The notes under the pieces are model-generated. The model saw only the letters and a list, made by a program, of their open reading frames with translations, was not told where the DNA came from and did no database searches. From Armatimonadota bacterium (lineage in GTDB: Bacteria > Armatimonadota > Fimbriimonadia > Fimbriimonadales > Fimbriimonadaceae): a stretch of DNA of 64,000 bases. Below, in pieces: positions 18,093 to 28,522 of the stretch. A program made the translations under genes and the position numbers. The stretch is taken from assembly GCA_018268315.1 (NCBI GenBank), contig JAFDWU010000005.1, positions 1 to 64,000 on the forward strand. The letters run 5' to 3'. Within the stretch, counting starts at the first letter, position 1; each line of letters starts with the position of its first letter.

Positions 18093-18950
18093 ATGATGAC
18101 ACTGTTCTTACTGACGATCATAGCCAGAGCCGATATGCCTGGTCTTGCTCGGCTCTATAGCGCAAGCCATGGCGTGACGGTCGAGCGGACCGGCGCTTCT
18201 TCGGTGGTTCGGGGCGTTGAGCTTCTCCAACCAAGCGACAAGATCGTAGTTCCGGGCGGAGCAACTGCGACGCTCTGGTGCAAGTCATCTACCGGCCGCT
18301 GGTTGCTCAAAGGGCCAAGTTCGACCGTATGGGATGGGAAGGTCCTACAGTGGCTCTCCGGAAACAGGGCGCTTGCCACCAGTCGGGGCGGCGATGCCAT
18401 TAGCAAGGTCATCTTTGGAAGGGAAGTGGCCGGGGGTGGCTACCGGGTGCGTGGAAGTGGAACAACGATTCTTCCGAGCGGCGGCCTTGTCCGAGTGCCT
18501 GACAGCATTGAGTGGCGGGTTGGAAAGCAAGCCAAGCAATACAAGGTCAGCATCACCGATCCTGAAACCGGCAAGGAGTTGTGGAGTGAGGTTGCCGCGC
18601 GCGGCGTGAACAGGCTTCGCTTCCCGGCAGGAATCGCCACGCCTGGCCGAACACTGTCGATCACGGTTACGGCTTTCGAAGACGACGATCTTGTTGAATC
18701 GTCGCAGCGCAGTTTCCGAGTCTTCAGCAGCGAAGACAATCAGGCAGTTCTCGACGCTTTGCAGGACCTCAAGTCGTTGCCCGAAGACTTCGATCCGGGC
18801 ACTCGCTATCTTCTTCAGGCGGACGTATTTGAGCATTACATGCTCTATTCCGATGCGCTTGCAAGCCTGAAGAAGGCGAAGGCAGCCGGGGTAGAGGTGG
18901 ACGACAAACGATTGCTCAATCTCGAAAACCGCTCAAAGGGCGGAGGTTAG
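18093..18950 (+). CDS. FecR-like secreted protein
   Basis: This 285-residue protein starts with a hydrophobic signal (MMTLFLLTIIARAD). A FecR-like beta domain follows around residues 25-120 (GVTVERTGASSVVRGVELLQPSDKIVVPGGATATLWCKSSTGRWLLKGPS), then an Ig-like stretch with RVPDSIEWRVGKQAKQYKVSITDPETGKELW, and finally a short TPR-like helical tail. It lies 12 nt after the CHASE2-cyclase gene, so both are probably cotranscribed. A FecR-like periplasmic partner beside CHASE2 and CHAT proteins recurs in several phyla, and a sensory role is inferred from that. Confidence 0.7.
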   Translation: MMTLFLLTIIARADMPGLARLYSASHGVTVERTGASSVVRGVELLQPSDKIVVPGGATATLWCKSSTGRWLLKGPSSTVWDGKVLQWLSGNRALATSRGGDAISKVIFGREVAGGGYRVRGSGTTILPSGGLVRVPDSIEWRVGKQAKQYKVSITDPETGKELWSEVAARGVNRLRFPAGIATPGRTLSITVTAFEDDDLVESSQRSFRVFSSEDNQAVLDALQDLKSLPEDFDPGTRYLLQADVFEHYMLYSDALASLKKAKAAGVEVDDKRLLNLENRSKGGG

Positions 18951-18994
18951 ACGAAGCACCGAATTGTTGCGCCGTTTAGCTACTGGGCTGTGTG

Positions 18995-19396
18995 CTACTT
19001 AACTCGTTCCCAGTTCGGCAATTCGAGGTGTTCATCGTCCTGCACAGTCCTGAGCAAATTCTTGCCGTCGAAGTTGTGTTTATATCCTGATCCTGTGCCA
19101 CCCAAGCGGATCAAAAGGTTGCCTTTCATCTTCCACGTTCCCTTATTGCCATTGGCTTCAGTCACAGGGTTATTTGGGTCCCCATAACCAAAGTTCACCC
19201 AAGTGTGATCGGCTTTAATCCTGAGCCGGACAGTATCGCCGGCATCCGGATTATCAGTCACCATTCGATAAAGCCCAACAACCTTGGCCTCTAACGACGT
19301 TTTCGATCGGTTTTGGTGTGGCGGCCGAGAGGCATGGGATGCTCCAGTAAGGCCAATTGCAAGTGCTCCAATAACGATGACTGATGCGATTTTCAT
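18995..19396 (-). CDS. Small secreted protein, lipocalin-like pattern
   Basis: This encodes 133 residues with a signal peptide (MKIASVIVIGALAIGLTGASHA). The mature domain VVGLYRMVTDNPDAGDTVRLRIKADHTWVNFGY...GTWKMKGNLLIRLGG looks like a small beta-barrel that reads a G-x-Y/W start and a strand pair, as in DUF-type lipocalin-like domains. No enzyme motif is visible and I give no function. The ATG lies 7 nt after TAGTAT on the minus strand with no ribosome site, so it may be leaderless. Confidence 0.65.
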   Translation of the reverse strand: MKIASVIVIGALAIGLTGASHASRPPHQNRSKTSLEAKVVGLYRMVTDNPDAGDTVRLRIKADHTWVNFGYGDPNNPVTEANGNKGTWKMKGNLLIRLGGTGSGYKHNFDGKNLLRTVQDDEHLELPNWERVK

Positions 19397-19458
19397 ATCA
19401 AAAATACTACCACAACAAAGTTATTCAATTTGGCGATTTTCAGCTTCGAATGTTGGCG

Positions 19459-22400
19459 CTATCGGTAAACCGAAAAGGCTGCCCAGTAATAAGGATGCTG
19501 GAAGCGTGGATCCTTACGCACGCTTTCCATCGCGAGCCGCAGGCTTCGCTCAGGGCTGAGTCCTTCTTTCAGCTTTTCGTAGAACGCCTCGATGAGCATG
19601 GCGGTCGCGGTATCGTCAACCGCCCATTGGGACATGACCTTCGACTTGGCGCCCGCTGCTGAGAGCGCCCACGAAAGCCCCATCTGCCCCTCGCCGCTAA
19701 TGAATTGCCCTTGGCCTGTGTTGCAAGCGGAAAGAACCACAAGGTCTGCCTTCAGGTGCATGCCGAGGATTTCCTGTGCGGTTAAGAAGCCGTCCTCGGA
19801 GTTGTCGTCAGGATCAGAGAGGACGATGCTGGAATAGAGAGGCGCGATGTCGTTGAAAACCCCGTGGGATGCAAGGTGGAGGATTCGGTAATCGCTCGCG
19901 ACTTTTTTAAATTCGCGCTCTTGGGCCGTTTCCCTTGTGAATATCTTGGCGTTGGGGAAGACCTTGGCGATGGAGTTCGCTTCCTGGCGGGTGCCTGGGA
20001 GTTCGGCAAGCATCCCGCCGCGCGATATGCGGTAGGACTCTGGCGCAGAGTAAGAAGCCAGTTTGAATTGCTCTTTAGGCAGGTTGAACGAACTTCCGGG
20101 AGGCACATCCTCATCGGACGTTGGTAGAGGACGCGCCTCGCCTTGTGGCTCAGCCGCCACTTCAACTTTCTTACCAAATCGTTGCTGGTCGGCAAGAAGT
20201 GGATCAGCAAATACTAAGGGTGAGTAGTTTTCAAGGCTAGGTGATGCGGTTTTCGTGAGAATTTGGTAGGTCAAAAGGCTTGGAGTCAAAACTACATCCA
20301 CATATTCGCAAAGCCTTCGGCTAGAAGAATCTTGAAGCACACCAAACGGGATAGCCCATAGGAATGTATCTGGGCAAATGATTAGGCGACTCTTTCCTGC
20401 AAGCTGCTTGGCAAATGGGGCAATTAAGTCTGTGTAAAGCAAAGAAGCAGCTTGGCGATAGCTCCCGGTCGGGTTTTGACACGCCTGGGTGAGGTCTGTT
20501 GATAATTTTCTAACCCGATCAGCATTTTCAGGGACCACAAATTGACTGATCCTCCCGGTGCGACCATCCAAGCAGAAGGCAACGATGCGGGAAGCAAGAT
20601 TCAGACGTTTCGCCTGGGCCTCCGTAAGGACCTCATCCTCCTTTGACAGAAGTGAGTAGCTAATGTAGCACTCGTCTTTCCCCACCTTACTCGGGGTAAG
20701 GCGCCCAGAGGCTAATTCTGGTGAATCTAGATGCTTTGATTCTTGAGCAGGGTAACGGAATGTAAGAAAGTCTTCCTGGAATTGTAACTTGCGCGAAGCT
20801 TTGTCTGCCATCACATGCAAAGGACCCGATGCATCAGTTTCATTGCCTGCCAGAATTGCGTCTGTCGCCTCCCTAGCTTCCGTCCAGCGACGAGACAAAA
20901 TATCTAACTCTGAGGATGGAGCTAGCTTTGAATCGTACTTAGGGATTACGCCAAGAGCAACTCTCCTTAGAATGGCGGCCTTAGCTGCCTCCGCCTCGTT
21001 AAACGCATCTTCGCCCCTGCCAAGTTTTGTAAGAACTCGAAGCGGGGCACGAATCAGCTGAGCATAGTTGTCTCGCCATCGCATCTGAAGCCAGATAGCA
21101 TCGGGTGCAACCTCCACCATTGTGTCCAATTCTTTCTGGGCGCGAGAGAAGCAATCGAGTGCCTCTTCCAACTTACCGAGCCGCTCCGCATATAGACCCT
21201 TATACATGAGCGGGTTGAGAAGCCAATATCCATCTTTATGCGACCGGCCGGCCAGACACATATTAATGTAGTCGTAAGCCAGTGAATCCTTCCCAGCGCA
21301 GGAACAACTACTTGCCAGCCGGAAGTAAACTTTCCAAAGATTCATGCCTCGGCCCACTCGGGACATGCGTAGGCAGTTCTCAAATAACTGTTGGGTTTCT
21401 TCAGAATCAACTGAATAAGTGTCCGCCAAGAACCAATAAGGTCTTAGATCTAGCCAGCCGGTTGGCGCCTCTGCCGCTATAGCTTGCTGAAGGAGTTTTC
21501 GCGTTTCCTCTCTGGTCCCGGCGAGGCGAGCCTCAATTAGCAGCTTTCCGATATGTCCTAGAGTTCCTGAATTGCTCCCTGATTGCAAGAGTTCCTGCAA
21601 CTCGCTGGTTGAAAGTCCTAGCACGCGATCCAAGACTTGCAGGCTCCTGAAGACAATCCCAGAATTGCTCAAACGATGTCCGGTCGTGAGAGCATCCTGC
21701 GCGTAGTGGTAGGCAAGGAAATCTATGTTGAAAGTCACTGCAACGTTTGCCTGATTTAGGAGGAGGTCCGCGGCCTGGATTTGGTCACCTAAATCGTTCA
21801 GCCTGGCTACGAAGCGGTCTCCAAGTGCAAGACTCTGGGTGACATCACCCCTTGTGGCCAAGGCCCAACATATCCAATGGCCGTAAGCGTAAACGGTATT
21901 GGCGTTATGCCGGGAGAGCATGCCATCCACAAGAGATCGGCCTAAATCGATTACCTCACGGAAGTCATTGCCAACCGGCCAGAGGTTGGAGGCATTCATA
22001 AATCCCCACATGATGTCAGCGTCGTTGGGGGCCAATGTATAAGCTTCAATTGCTTTCTTAAGAAGAGGGATAGACTGCTCTCGTTGCTCTCGCGTTACGA
22101 TTGCCTGCGCAATCAGGCAGTCCCCGACAGAAACCGTGCCGTGGATCTTCTCGAAAACTTTCTGGCTGTGTTGAAAGGCGGCAACTGCCTTGGTTATGTA
22201 GGGACCTCCGTGCCCAACGTGCGTGGCGACCTCCTGATAGTTCCAACCGAGCCTCCACCAAAGGTGGCCGGCAGAGCCTTGATCGCGCGTTTCCTCCTCG
22301 AATTGCCTAAGCTCTTTCAAGCAATCCGACTCTTGCTGAGGGGCGTGGCGCAGGAACCAATAAGGCGCCTGATAGGCGCGCACCAAGGCAAGCGCATAGG

Positions 22401-22587
22401 CCGGATTTTGCTCATTGCGCGCTCGATTTTCCGCCTGCTGCAGAATGTCGGCGGCTTCATCCAGCGCCATGCTGGAGTATTTCGCTCTCGCATCATCCAA
22501 GACCTGATCGATGGTCTTCGCCTGTTGCAAAGTTGACGGCAACCCAGTCCAAGCCAGAGAAACGCTGAGGATGAAAGGAAGCAGCAT
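19459..22587 (-). CDS. TPR-CHAT protein (caspase-like protease domain)
   Basis: This 1042-residue protein has a signal peptide-like N terminus (MLLPFILSVSLAWTGLP) and a long helical region with tetratricopeptide-type repeats (about 30-560). The C-terminal CHAT domain (about 690-1042) carries His908 in LHLASHG and Cys955 in LSACNTG, the catalytic dyad of the caspase-HetF-associated protease family. The conserved end HPYYWAAFSVYR is present. The start is preceded at 7 nt by TATAAT with no ribosome site. It lies beside a CHASE2-cyclase and FecR-like pair, partners often found with CHAT proteins. Substrate is unknown. Confidence 0.9.
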   Translation of the reverse strand: MLLPFILSVSLAWTGLPSTLQQAKTIDQVLDDARAKYSSMALDEAADILQQAENRARNEQNPAYALALVRAYQAPYWFLRHAPQQESDCLKELRQFEEETRDQGSAGHLWWRLGWNYQEVATHVGHGGPYITKAVAAFQHSQKVFEKIHGTVSVGDCLIAQAIVTREQREQSIPLLKKAIEAYTLAPNDADIMWGFMNASNLWPVGNDFREVIDLGRSLVDGMLSRHNANTVYAYGHWICWALATRGDVTQSLALGDRFVARLNDLGDQIQAADLLLNQANVAVTFNIDFLAYHYAQDALTTGHRLSNSGIVFRSLQVLDRVLGLSTSELQELLQSGSNSGTLGHIGKLLIEARLAGTREETRKLLQQAIAAEAPTGWLDLRPYWFLADTYSVDSEETQQLFENCLRMSRVGRGMNLWKVYFRLASSCSCAGKDSLAYDYINMCLAGRSHKDGYWLLNPLMYKGLYAERLGKLEEALDCFSRAQKELDTMVEVAPDAIWLQMRWRDNYAQLIRAPLRVLTKLGRGEDAFNEAEAAKAAILRRVALGVIPKYDSKLAPSSELDILSRRWTEAREATDAILAGNETDASGPLHVMADKASRKLQFQEDFLTFRYPAQESKHLDSPELASGRLTPSKVGKDECYISYSLLSKEDEVLTEAQAKRLNLASRIVAFCLDGRTGRISQFVVPENADRVRKLSTDLTQACQNPTGSYRQAASLLYTDLIAPFAKQLAGKSRLIICPDTFLWAIPFGVLQDSSSRRLCEYVDVVLTPSLLTYQILTKTASPSLENYSPLVFADPLLADQQRFGKKVEVAAEPQGEARPLPTSDEDVPPGSSFNLPKEQFKLASYSAPESYRISRGGMLAELPGTRQEANSIAKVFPNAKIFTRETAQEREFKKVASDYRILHLASHGVFNDIAPLYSSIVLSDPDDNSEDGFLTAQEILGMHLKADLVVLSACNTGQGQFISGEGQMGLSWALSAAGAKSKVMSQWAVDDTATAMLIEAFYEKLKEGLSPERSLRLAMESVRKDPRFQHPYYWAAFSVYR

Positions 22588-22757
22588 TGCTGCAATTATA
22601 CAAACACTGCTTCGTTACAGCCGACAACTGATGGCTACGCGGTACCAACGTTGTAAGTGAGCACTCTGACAAGGCTTCTCATGACTCCGCGCAAACAGCC
22701 CGCCAAATATAATGATTTCAGATTCGATTGAATCTACTCCTCTTGAAAGGAAGAGAA

Positions 22758-23423
22758 ATGAAAGTCAGTGCTTTGCTTGCATGTTTTGGTTCGATTTGCG
22801 CAGTAAGCGCGACGGGTGCCGCTAGTGTGTTGTTCGATTTTAACAACGGACCACAATACAGCGGCACCCCCTTAGATCAGGTCGCAGGCGGAATTCGAGC
22901 CCACTTCGATAGCATCGGCGGGCAAGGATATTCCATTCAAGACATTGGCCAGGTCATTGGCATGTTGCCGACGGGGTTTTCAGGGCTCGGGCTCTCACCG
23001 AACAGCGTGTTCCCCAGTGATCTCACGATTTCGTTTCATGATGCGGTTACAAGTAACCCCCTGTTCCTTTCGGACGTTTCGATGATGGTTGCTCCCCAGG
23101 AACTGGCATGTGATTCCTCCTCAACAATGAAGATGAGCGCTTATAACGGCAGCACCTTCGTTGGTTCAGTTACGGCAGTGGCAGTGGCGGACGTTTACAC
23201 GTGGCCCACGATTGACCTCGCGTTTTCGTCCGCACTGCCATTCGATAACGTCGTCATTCACTTCCAGTCTGGGCCGCCAACCGGTGGGGACTGGGGACCG
23301 ATTTTCGTTGCGGATAATCTTCTGGTGAATCCGGCTCCCGTACCGGAGCCGGCTACGCTGACCGCTCTTGGAATAGCCGCAATTACATTTGCTCGATTTG
23401 GCAGGCAACGCAAACAACCCTAA
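22758..23423 (+). CDS. PEP-CTERM sorting domain protein
   Basis: This 221-residue exported protein has a signal peptide (MKVSALLACFGSICAVSATGAAS) and a C-terminal PEP-CTERM tail (PAPVPEPATLTALGIAAITFARFGRQRKQP), consisting of the PEP motif, a membrane helix and a basic end that are recognised by exosortase. The middle is a beta-rich domain of unknown role. The frame is open to 22728, but the ATG at 22758 has GAAAGGAAGAG upstream and starts the signal peptide. A G/C-rich hairpin terminator follows the stop. Confidence 0.88.
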   Translation: MKVSALLACFGSICAVSATGAASVLFDFNNGPQYSGTPLDQVAGGIRAHFDSIGGQGYSIQDIGQVIGMLPTGFSGLGLSPNSVFPSDLTISFHDAVTSNPLFLSDVSMMVAPQELACDSSSTMKMSAYNGSTFVGSVTAVAVADVYTWPTIDLAFSSALPFDNVVIHFQSGPPTGGDWGPIFVADNLLVNPAPVPEPATLTALGIAAITFARFGRQRKQP

Positions 23424-23482
23424 CGCCTTCAGAGTTGCCTAGCCAGCCCCAGACGCGCTTCCCCAATGAAGACTCTGGGAAG

Positions 23483-23522
23483 GGCCCGGGCCGCAGTTTC
23501 CGATATTTCTGCGGTTCGGGCC
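23483..23522. terminator. Hairpin terminator between convergent genes
   Basis: A 14-bp stem with two G-T pairs (23483-23496 with 23509-23522, core CCGCAG/CTGCGG) and a 12-nt loop is followed by an A/T-rich stretch. It lies between the PEP-CTERM gene ending at 23423 and the cupin gene ending at 23530. Confidence 0.7.
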
Positions 23523-23529
23523 GAATTAT

Positions 23530-23892
23530 TTATGCTTGGGATGCCGACTTGAGCTCGACTACAAGCACGTGAATTGGCCCATCGCCCACGTTCTCAAGAG
23601 TATGCGGACCCATCGGCGCGCTCCACGTTGCGGTTCCCGGTTCGGCTGAGACCCCCATCGCTTTCGTGTCAACAAGAACATCGCCGTTTTCGTCACGGCG
23701 GATGAAGTCGTTCCAAGCAAAGATGTAATGCATGATCGGCCACGGGTGGGTGTGGAGCGGCACGATTTGGCCCGGCTCTACTCGGGTATCAAGCACGCGC
23801 ACGTGCTCGTTCTCGAACAAGAGTTTGTGGAAGCTCGGCGCGGCAATTGTCGCATCAAGCTCAGGCGGCCAGTTGGCCGGATTCTGATTCAT
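23530..23892 (-). CDS. Cupin-domain protein
   Basis: This 120-residue protein has one cupin beta-barrel: HVRVLDTRVEPGQIVPLHTHPWPIMHYIFAW holds the two metal-binding His residues of motif 1, and GTATWSAPMGPHTLENVGDGPIHVLVVELK is motif 2. It probably binds a metal in the cytosol. The family includes sugar isomerases, dioxygenases and binding proteins, and I cannot choose among them. A CATAAT box 5 nt before the ATG suggests leaderless expression. Confidence 0.85.
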   Translation of the reverse strand: MNQNPANWPPELDATIAAPSFHKLLFENEHVRVLDTRVEPGQIVPLHTHPWPIMHYIFAWNDFIRRDENGDVLVDTKAMGVSAEPGTATWSAPMGPHTLENVGDGPIHVLVVELKSASQA

Positions 23893-23962
23893 TCGAGATT
23901 ATGGTCGCAAAAGTCTGATTGCGACGTTGCGAGCCCTTGAGGCAGAGGGTAAAAGGTTAAAG

Positions 23963-26491
23963 ATGTGGCGTCTCTTGCTTCTCGGGTTAATTGCGTCTGG
24001 TCCTGCTCAAAATCAGCTGCCCACCGGCAAGCGGATCACACCTCTCGGGAAACATGTTTCGGTTGGTAGCTATCCGATCAATATGGTCCTCACGAAGGAC
24101 AAGCGCTTTGCGGTCGTCACTACTATTGGCTTTCGAGAGTTCCTTAGCGTGATTCGCCTCAGCGACGGCAAAATCACTTCGCAGGTTGACCAGAACAAGG
24201 AGGGGCAGGGGCTTTACTACGGGCTGGCTGTCGATCCCATAAGCGGACTGCTCTATGTTTCCAACGGCGCCGCCGACACTGTTTCTAGGTTCACGATCAG
24301 CGCGAGTGGCGCGTTGAAGGAAGCCGGGAAGCCAATTCACTTGCCAAGCAGCAAAGAGAGGGAATTGCCGTGGCACCCGGCGGGCCTAGCCGTAACGAGC
24401 GATGGTCGCAAGCTAGTCACCATCAACAACCAAACAAACGAGAAGAGCGACTTCAAAGGGGCATTTAGTGTCTTCGACGTGGCTTCTGGTAAGGAACTCG
24501 TGCGCGGCGCAACCGCAGGCTTTCCATTCGCAGGCGCCTTGGTCACGAAGGGAGTTGATAAGGATCGAAAGCTCTACGTAGGAAGCGAGCGTGATGGCGT
24601 GGTTGAAGCCTTTGATATTCGAGATGGCAGAAGGTTGGCCACCATTCGAACAGGCGCTGCCCCCACCGGCCTTTTGCTCTCTAATGATCAGAAGACCCTA
24701 TATGTAACGAACGCAGAGAGCGATACGGTTAGCTTTGTCGACACTGCGACCGACCGCGTGCGAGCAACCGTGCTTCTGAGGCCAGCTCTCATGCGCGGGC
24801 TTCAGGGAGCAACCCCAACGGGACTTTGCGTTTCCGAAGACGGGCAGCGCCTATATGTTGCACTCGCGGACATGAACGCGATTGGAGTGGTGGACGTCAA
24901 GCGGGAGCGGCTTACTGGCTATGTTCCAACCGGCTGGCTACCCACAAGTGTCCTTGCGCTGGACGGCAAGCTCTTTGTGGCGAACGCAAAAGGTGAGTCT
25001 GCGCGAAACCCAAACAGCCGTCAATTCCAACTTCCTGGAATGGCAAAGCCAGGGCACTACATCCAAGACTTGATCGATGGCTCAGTCCGCATCATGTCCG
25101 AGCCCAAGCCGTCCGCCCTTCGGACGATGACCAGTCAGGTGATTGCAAATAACGGAGTCCGGGCGGGCCTGGATCAAGCCTATGTCAGTTCAATCCAAAA
25201 CCCTGGCATCAAGCATGTGATCTACATCATCAAAGAGAACCGAACCTATGACAACATTCTCGGCGACTTGCCGCAAGGAAACGGAGATGCCAAGCAATGC
25301 CTGTTTCCCCGCAAGATAACTCCCAACTTGCACGCCTTAGCAGAACGCTTCGCGCTGCTCGATAACTTTAACGTTTGCGCCGAGGTGAGTCAGGATGGAT
25401 GGCTGTGGTCTACCGCCGGCATGATAACGCCTTACGCGAGCCGAAATACGCCCTACAACTACAGCGACCGCGGTCGAAACTACGATACGGAAGGCAGCAA
25501 CAACGGTGTTCCGATTGACCTCCTGGATATCCCCGACGTCACGACGCCAAGCAGCGGATACATTTGGGACAATTGCCGACGGCACAACGTCTCGTACCGC
25601 AACTACGGCTTTTTCAACCAATTTGATGATCCTGCCGACAAGCGGTTTGATTCAAAACTAATCGGGACAGATAACGCAACCAAGAAAGCGCTTCTTGGTC
25701 ATACCTGCAACGCCTACAAGGCTTACGACACCAACTACTCGGACAGCGACGCTTACCATCTGAATGGATTCACATGGAAAAGCTTTGAGCCAACTTACGG
25801 GCCGCGCAAATTGCCAAGCCGCTTCGCAGCTTGGAAGGAGGAATTCGAAGCATTCGTCGCACAAGGGACCTTGCCTCAATTCATGATGGTCCGCATGGGG
25901 AACGACCACACGATGGGAACCCGAGAGGGGATGCCGACGCCACAGAGCATGGTTGCCGATAACGACTATGCGGTGGCGGAGCTGGTTGAGGCTGTTTCGA
26001 AGAGCTCGGTATGGAATTCAACGGCAATCTTTGTGGTCGAGGATGACGCGCAAAGCGGGTACGACCACGTCGACGCCCATCGCGCCACCGCTTATGTGAT
26101 CAGTCCGTTCGTCAAGCGAGGGGTCGTCGATTCTCGTTTCTACAACACGGATTCTGTCCTGCGCACGATGGAACTGCTGCTTGGCATTCCACCGATGAAC
26201 CAATATGACGCGGTGGCGGCTCCGCTCGACATTTTCTCAAAGGAGCCATCGAATGCCGAGCCGTTTGAGGCTACCAAGCCTGACCCTGCGATACTCTGCG
26301 CCCTCAACAAGCACACAGCCTATCGCGCATCGTACAGTAGCAGACTGAGCGCGTTGAAGGAAGAAAGCGAAAGCGACGAAGAACTGAACGACATCCTTTG
26401 GGGTGCGATAAAGGGAGCAAACGTCCCACGCCCTGAAATCAAGAACCCGTGGAGAGTTGCCATCTCGACACGAAAATCTCGCGCCCACTAA
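23963..26491 (+). CDS. YVTN beta-propeller / phosphoesterase fusion, secreted
   Basis: This 842-residue protein has a signal peptide (MWRLLLLGLIASGPAQ) and a YncE-like beta-propeller (about 30-390) with repeats such as LLSNDQKTLYVTNAESDTVSFVDTATDRV. A C-terminal alkaline-phosphatase-fold phosphoesterase domain follows (about 410-800): KHVIYIIKENRTYDNILGDLPQGNGD carries the metal site, with DGWLWSTAG, MMVRMGNDHTMGT and VEDDAQSGYDHVDAHR as further metal ligands. The architecture is common in Bacteroidota, Acidobacteriota and related groups; the substrate is unknown. An upstream TTG-started extension exists, but the ATG at 23963 has AAAGG upstream and gives the signal peptide. Confidence 0.9.
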   Translation: MWRLLLLGLIASGPAQNQLPTGKRITPLGKHVSVGSYPINMVLTKDKRFAVVTTIGFREFLSVIRLSDGKITSQVDQNKEGQGLYYGLAVDPISGLLYVSNGAADTVSRFTISASGALKEAGKPIHLPSSKERELPWHPAGLAVTSDGRKLVTINNQTNEKSDFKGAFSVFDVASGKELVRGATAGFPFAGALVTKGVDKDRKLYVGSERDGVVEAFDIRDGRRLATIRTGAAPTGLLLSNDQKTLYVTNAESDTVSFVDTATDRVRATVLLRPALMRGLQGATPTGLCVSEDGQRLYVALADMNAIGVVDVKRERLTGYVPTGWLPTSVLALDGKLFVANAKGESARNPNSRQFQLPGMAKPGHYIQDLIDGSVRIMSEPKPSALRTMTSQVIANNGVRAGLDQAYVSSIQNPGIKHVIYIIKENRTYDNILGDLPQGNGDAKQCLFPRKITPNLHALAERFALLDNFNVCAEVSQDGWLWSTAGMITPYASRNTPYNYSDRGRNYDTEGSNNGVPIDLLDIPDVTTPSSGYIWDNCRRHNVSYRNYGFFNQFDDPADKRFDSKLIGTDNATKKALLGHTCNAYKAYDTNYSDSDAYHLNGFTWKSFEPTYGPRKLPSRFAAWKEEFEAFVAQGTLPQFMMVRMGNDHTMGTREGMPTPQSMVADNDYAVAELVEAVSKSSVWNSTAIFVVEDDAQSGYDHVDAHRATAYVISPFVKRGVVDSRFYNTDSVLRTMELLLGIPPMNQYDAVAAPLDIFSKEPSNAEPFEATKPDPAILCALNKHTAYRASYSSRLSALKEESESDEELNDILWGAIKGANVPRPEIKNPWRVAISTRKSRAH

Positions 26492-26519
26492 GCCAGTGCT
26501 CGGCAAGGCAGGTTGCCGA

Positions 26520-27770
26520 TTACTCGTAGCGCAGAGCGTCGATCGGGTGCATGGCCGCTGCGCGGCCAGCCGGATATAGGCCAAAGAAGATTCCGGTAGC
26601 AGCAGAAACTACCAACGCGCCAATCATGGCAAACGGGCTAACGATCGTGGTCCAGCCCTGGATCGCAGCCAAGGCGGCAGAGGATCCAATGCCGAGAAGC
26701 ACTCCGAACATGCCGCCGATTACGGCGATGATTGCAGACTCGATTAGGAACTGATTTTTGATGTCTGCGGGCGTTGCGCCAATGGCCTTGCGAATGCCAA
26801 TTTCCCGCGTGCGCTCCGTAACGGAAACGAGCATGATGTTCATGATGCCGATTCCACCTACGATCAACGAGATGACGGCAACCGCAGTGAGGAGCGTCGT
26901 CATGGTTGTGGTCACGCTTTGCTGCCTCACGAGCAAGTCGGTTTGGCTCGTCACCTGAAAATCGTCGTTGGTGGGGAAGGGAGGCTGAAGATGGTGGCGG
27001 CTGCGCAAGAACGCGGTCACTTGCTGCTGCACGAGAGCCATGTCGCTCTGATCTACACAGCTAAGCGAGATCATGTCCAGCTTCGTCTTCGCAAGGACGC
27101 GGTGCATCGCCGCAGTGATGGGCATGATGACGAGATCGTCCTGATCCTGCCCGAATGCGCCGGAACCCTTCGGGGCTAGCATTCCAACGATGAGGTAGTT
27201 CGAGCGGTTGATTGACAAAGACATGCCGGTTAGGTCGGCGTTTTCATTGCCGGTCAATTTCGAGGCGACCGTGTTGCCAACTACGCAAACCTTCTGGTTG
27301 CCTTGATCCTCAAATTGAGTGAAGAATCGACCCTTGCGGACGGTGGTGTTGTTCACCGTCATGTACTCCAGCGTGGTGCCGATGATCTGAGTGGTCGCAT
27401 CGGCGCCTTGTAGCCGCACTTGGGCGTTCCCTCGCACCTGCGGGGCTACTGCCGCGATCGTATCGGCAAACTGGCGTCCCATCAGCTTCGCATCCGCTAG
27501 AGTGAGTTTATTTGAGGATTCCGGCGAACCAGAAGTCGCGCGCCCGGCGGCAGTAAGCTGAATGCGGCGAGGGCCAGGGCGAACCATGATGAGGTTTGTG
27601 CCGAGTGAGTTGATCGTGGCAGCAACGCTTTCTCGCGCGCCCTGGCCGATAGCGACAACCACGATGGTGACGGCGACGCCGATGATGATGCCAAGCATTG
27701 TAAGCGCGGTGCGCATCTTGTTACTATTCAGCGCGCGAATCGCAAGCCTTAGGTTTTCGCCGAGATTCAT
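26520..27770 (-). CDS. MacB-type ABC transporter permease
   Basis: This 416-residue inner-membrane protein is a MacB-type permease without its own ATPase domain. It has an N-terminal helix (MRTALTMLGIIIGVAVTIVVVAIGQGARESV) and a large periplasmic MacB core. Three C-terminal helices follow (TAVAVISLIVGGIGIMNIMLVSVTERTREIGIRKAIGATPADIKNQFLIESAIIAVIGGMFGVLLG and a last pair ending in GLYPAGRAAAMHPIDALRYE). The partner ATPase lies 8 nt upstream and the adaptor before that. Together they form a tripartite export pump; the outer-membrane channel is not encoded here. Confidence 0.94.
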   Translation of the reverse strand: MNLGENLRLAIRALNSNKMRTALTMLGIIIGVAVTIVVVAIGQGARESVAATINSLGTNLIMVRPGPRRIQLTAAGRATSGSPESSNKLTLADAKLMGRQFADTIAAVAPQVRGNAQVRLQGADATTQIIGTTLEYMTVNNTTVRKGRFFTQFEDQGNQKVCVVGNTVASKLTGNENADLTGMSLSINRSNYLIVGMLAPKGSGAFGQDQDDLVIMPITAAMHRVLAKTKLDMISLSCVDQSDMALVQQQVTAFLRSRHHLQPPFPTNDDFQVTSQTDLLVRQQSVTTTMTTLLTAVAVISLIVGGIGIMNIMLVSVTERTREIGIRKAIGATPADIKNQFLIESAIIAVIGGMFGVLLGIGSSAALAAIQGWTTIVSPFAMIGALVVSAATGIFFGLYPAGRAAAMHPIDALRYE

Positions 27771-27778
27771 TCATCGCC

Positions 27779-28511
<733 letters not shown>

Positions 28512-28522
<11 letters not shown>

